Notes under the pieces: generated by a model
Database searches by the model: none
What the model saw: only the letters and a program-made list of their open reading frames with translations
What the model was told of the DNA's origin: nothing
NCBI GenBank assembly: GCA_002313415.1
Contig: DCBH01000008.1
Span: 11,484 to 19,281, forward strand
Reading direction: 5' to 3'
Source of the DNA: Flavobacteriales bacterium UBA1112
GTDB taxonomy: Bacteria; Bacteroidota; Bacteroidia; Flavobacteriales_D; Sanyastnellaceae
Length of the DNA: 7,798 bases
In this document: positions 7,401 through 7,798 of the stretch, in pieces
How positions within the stretch are numbered: the stretch's first letter is position 1
Layout: every line of letters starts with the position of its first letter
Translations under genes and position numbers: made by a program

Positions 7401-7654
7401 GAATTGAAAGAGCTGTTGAATACCCCGGCAGGTGCTTGAACTGAGAGGTTGTATTCGTTGTTGCCAAAAACGGCACTCATCCGATCAGAGGCATCGTTCA
7501 TGTCCACATAAAACCGATACCTAGTCAGTCCTTCGGTTGTGGCAGGCGTCGCCTCTACGGTAAGTGAGAAATCCTGAGCAAAAGTGAAAACAGAGCTCGT
7601 AACCCACACCGCGAGAACGCAAGAAATGAGCTTGAGGAAGCGTGGAAATGACAT
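4406..7654 (-). CDS. Large secreted modular Cys/Asp-rich repeat protein with triplicated unknown domain
   Basis: This 1082-residue protein is probably exported; no enzymatic motif is visible. Order: signal peptide 1-26 (cut likely at FTFA|QDF); domain copy 1 (28-220); Cys-rich block 227-296; domain copy 2 (307-499); Cys-rich block 507-713 containing 62-residue tandem repeats; domain copy 3 (725-915); Cys-rich block 925-1045; and a dockerin-like Ca loop at 1051-1082. The Cys-rich blocks contain eight 21-residue units that start GCT and end in a D/N-D-x-S-C pattern, plus five DxDxDG-like loops (D263, D555, D617, D679, D987) resembling thrombospondin type 3 calcium sites. It is strongly acidic and likely rich in disulfides, so a calcium-stiffened stalk or adhesin at the cell surface is plausible (inference). 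It lacks an obvious type IX secretion C-terminal domain. No Shine-Dalgarno sequence is seen; the ATG at 7654 directly begins a good signal peptide. It stands alone and converges on the plus-strand operon. The frame is intact with no breaks. Function is unknown. Confidence 0.93.
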   Translation of the reverse strand: MSFPRFLKLISCVLAVWVTSSVFTFAQDFSLTVEATPATTEGLTRYRFYVDMNDASDRMSAVFGNNEYNLSVQAPAGVFNSSFNSSWNASGINPAFISVFPDLVDDTYATIGLEGPASSSEMEGAADPSVVEDSDQPITPFFLNPGATSLLSNTLTGASYYILNTATNGLPGEDLRVFVMQVTTAGSVSGTFNAQVFPLGEGENQQLLSWTFDGEGTYGGDGEPATGCTNEEACNYDLDATIDDGSCVFPGLFLDCDGNCLNDADNDGVCDELEVGCTDALACNFDASAGEDDGSCDYCSCQRPPTPYTLVVEGEPAVLEGLTTYRFYVTLPEDGDRFSAVFGNNESILEVAAPAGVYNSAFNSSWSASGINPAFLPSFPELASDSYATIGLDGPASTSGLEGAADPSVVEDSEQQITPFFLEDGATLLQSNTLTGASWYILNTASNGLADVNGRVMIMQVTTAGDISGQISYQVFPLGIGSDQQQLSVDFDGEGVFGGEEPDASCGCTDINACNYDPIATYDDDSCTYIIEGDCDCDGSQLDAVGVCGGDCPADVNANGICDDQEDCVGVIDECGVCDGPGAIYDCGCSDIPEGDCDCDGNQLDAIGVCGGDCAADADSDGICDDEDDCIGELDACGICNGPGAVYECGCSDIPEGDCDCEGNQLDALGVCGGGCESDVDDNGVCDDSEILGCTDEAACNYDDSATIDDESCVFCDCGGLDAPDYTLSVEATPAVQSELMTYRFYVNMVNESDKLSAVYGNNDEQLRIQAPAGIFNSELNASWNASGLASAFVNLYPEMADDSYATIGLTGPASEAGADALNPELAESDESPLTIADFFTSGGVDLDITNSVGGIWYVAGFASNANAGVEGRVLIMQITSEGSLFGSINAQIFPNGDGQGEFKLSWTFAGEGTYDADGFGNSCGCTEDEAINYDPAADYDDGSCIFGIAGCTESSACNFDPEATLNDGSCQFPEEGFNCDGTCVNDVDNDGVCDEDEVLGCTNPSALNFDAEATEDDGSCEENGCTYELANNYNPAATDDDGSCEFDLADCSCPGDLDGSGLVQLNDLLDFLLVYGTYCDE
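4409..4504 (-). other. C-terminal dockerin-like calcium loop (residues 1051-1082)
   Basis: CPGDLDGSGLVQLNDLLDFL resembles the first half of a type I dockerin or EF-hand: D1057, D1059, S1061, Q1065 and D1068 fall at loop positions 1, 3, 5, 9 and 12. A hydrophobic helix (LLDFLLVYG) follows. C1052 or C1054 could pair with C1080. Similar single loops end many secreted proteins of Bacteroidota and Planctomycetota (general knowledge); their role is unclear. Confidence 0.65.
4520..4882 (-). repeat. Cys-rich block 3: four 21-residue GCT units (E-H)
   Basis: Units lie at residues 925-945, 951-971, 1001-1021 and 1025-1045. Each starts GCT and ends (D/N)DGSC. Units E, G and H have lost the middle cysteine (AINYD, ALNFD, ANNYN), while F keeps ACNFD. 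Between F and G is NCDGTCVNDVDNDGVCDE (979-996) with a DxDxDG loop at D987-G992, repeating the layout of block 1. Confidence 0.85.
4910..5482 (-). repeat. Unknown domain, divergent copy 3 (residues 725-915)
   Basis: It keeps the landmarks TYRFYV (742-747), SAVYGNN (757-763), APAGIFNS (771-778), SWNASG (783-788), DSYATIGLTGPAS (803-815), RVLIMQIT (873-880) and FAGEGTY (909-915). The middle region has diverged: the PSVVEDS and LTGAS.YILNTA segments of copies 1 and 2 are replaced. It therefore split from the others earlier or is under different constraint. Confidence 0.8.
5516..5578 (-). repeat. GCT unit D (residues 693-713)
   Basis: This 21-residue unit begins GCTDEAACNYD and ends DDESC. It closes the second Cys-rich block and is followed by a CDCGG linker leading into domain copy 3. 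Confidence 0.8.
5579..6061 (-). repeat. Tandem 62-residue (186-base) Cys/Asp repeats, about 2.6 copies
   Basis: Units cover residues 532-593, 594-655 and a partial 656-692. Each starts EGDCDC(D/E)G, continues with QLDA.GVCGG.C, a DxDxDG-like loop (D555, D617, D679) and, in full units, a DDC.G..D.CG.C.GPGA.Y.CGCSDIP stretch. The spacing is exactly 62 residues between equivalent cysteines C535, C597 and C659. The DNA copies are also very similar (compare 5816-5925 with 5639-5740), implying recent tandem duplication. Confidence 0.9.
6074..6136 (-). repeat. GCT unit C (residues 507-527)
   Basis: This single 21-residue unit begins GCTDINACNYD and ends YDDDSC, with Asp replacing the usual Gly before the final Ser-Cys. 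It links domain copy 2 to the 62-residue tandem repeats. Confidence 0.8.
6158..6736 (-). repeat. Unknown ~193-residue domain, copy 2 (residues 307-499)
   Basis: It has the same length as copy 1 and shares about 130 of 193 residues by hand alignment without gaps. Near-identical stretches include SSWSASGINPAF, YATIGLDGPAS, GAADPSVVEDS, SNTLTGASWYILNTASNGL and MQVTTAG. This points to a recent internal duplication, or conversion, between copies 1 and 2. Confidence 0.85.
6767..6976 (-). repeat. Cys-rich block 1: two 21-residue GCT units flanking a calcium-type loop
   Basis: Unit A is residues 227-247 and unit B is 276-296; both begin GCT, carry ACNYD or ACNFD, and end DDGSC. Between them lies DCDGNCLNDADNDGVCDE (255-272), with a DxDxDG loop at D263-G268 like a thrombospondin type 3 calcium site. 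The same A-loop-B arrangement recurs near the C-terminus. Confidence 0.85.
6995..7573 (-). repeat. Unknown ~193-residue domain, copy 1 (residues 28-220)
   Basis: This is the first of three homologous copies. Landmarks are YRFYV (46-50), SAVFGNN (60-66), APAGVFNS (74-81), SSWNASGINPAF (85-96), YATIGLEGPAS (108-118), LTGASYYILNTATNGL (155-170), VMQVTTAG (179-186) and FDGEG (212-216). It looks like a beta-rich extracellular fold with no visible catalytic motif. It aligns without gaps to copy 2. Confidence 0.85.
7577..7654 (-). other. Signal peptide of the repeat protein
   Basis: Residues 1-26 have a basic start (R5, K8), a hydrophobic core (LISCVLAVWVTSSVFTF) and a likely signal peptidase I site after A26, which would leave Gln27 as the new N-terminus. 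It directs Sec export to the periplasm or beyond. Confidence 0.85.
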
Positions 7655-7713
7655 AAGAAATTGGTTTTGGTCTAAAGCAGTCTACTAAAATGGCGAATAC
7701 CTCATGGAAAACA

Positions 7714-7724
7714 CAAACATTATA
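7714..7724 (-). promoter_or_regulatory. Possible promoter for the repeat protein gene
   Basis: Read on the minus strand this is TATAATGTTTG, which combines a TATAAT box with an imperfect Bacteroidota -7 (TA-ATG-TTTG, one extra base in the spacer). It would give a leader of roughly 50 bases before the ATG at 7654. No matching -33 or -35 element is visible, so support is weak. Confidence 0.3.
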
Positions 7725-7798
7725 CAAGGAAATTGGTTAAGAGGCTTGTGGGTTTCACACAACTCAATCCGACATTTTCTGAAAAAATTGTGACTCAA

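Noticed and set aside
7619..7630. Lipobox-like LISC at residues 9-12 of the repeat protein
   Set aside because: The hydrophobic stretch before C12 is only a few residues and the main hydrophobic core follows it, so signal peptidase I cleavage after A26 fits better than lipoprotein processing.

Overview
The window looks like a chromosomal segment of a Bacteroidota bacterium, most likely a marine or aquatic Flavobacteriales member. This is inferred from three things: the gene order (small coiled-coil protein, zapA, rny), a TAnnTTTG-type promoter -7 element at 63-70, and a large secreted protein built from the Cys/Asp-rich 'GCT...ACNYD...DDGSC' modules that are common in that group. I cannot place it to genus.

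Plus strand, 87-4327: five closely packed genes that probably form one operon. They are an 87-residue coiled-coil protein, ZapA (cell division, 4-base overlap with the gene before), RNase Y (membrane-anchored mRNA decay endonuclease, 31 bases downstream), a Wzx-type polysaccharide flippase (its start overlaps the rny stop by one base), and a membrane-anchored or exported, Cys-type glutathione peroxidase (24 bases downstream). The first two genes plausibly work together at the division ring. The other three act at or across the inner membrane, but no single pathway joins all five. A strong hairpin at 4347-4379 ends the operon and also reads as a terminator from the other side.

Minus strand, 7654-4406: one convergent gene for a 1082-residue secreted modular protein. 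Its layout is: signal peptide; domain copy 1; Cys-rich block; domain copy 2; long Cys-rich block with 62-residue tandem repeats; domain copy 3; Cys-rich block; dockerin-like C-terminal loop. The triplicated domain of about 193 residues is one I cannot assign to a characterised family, and it is the most interesting element here. Copies 1 and 2 align without a gap at about 67% identity by hand count.

The edges, 1-86 and 7655-7798, hold no gene I can support, only candidate promoter elements. No RNA genes, mobile elements or CRISPR arrays were seen.
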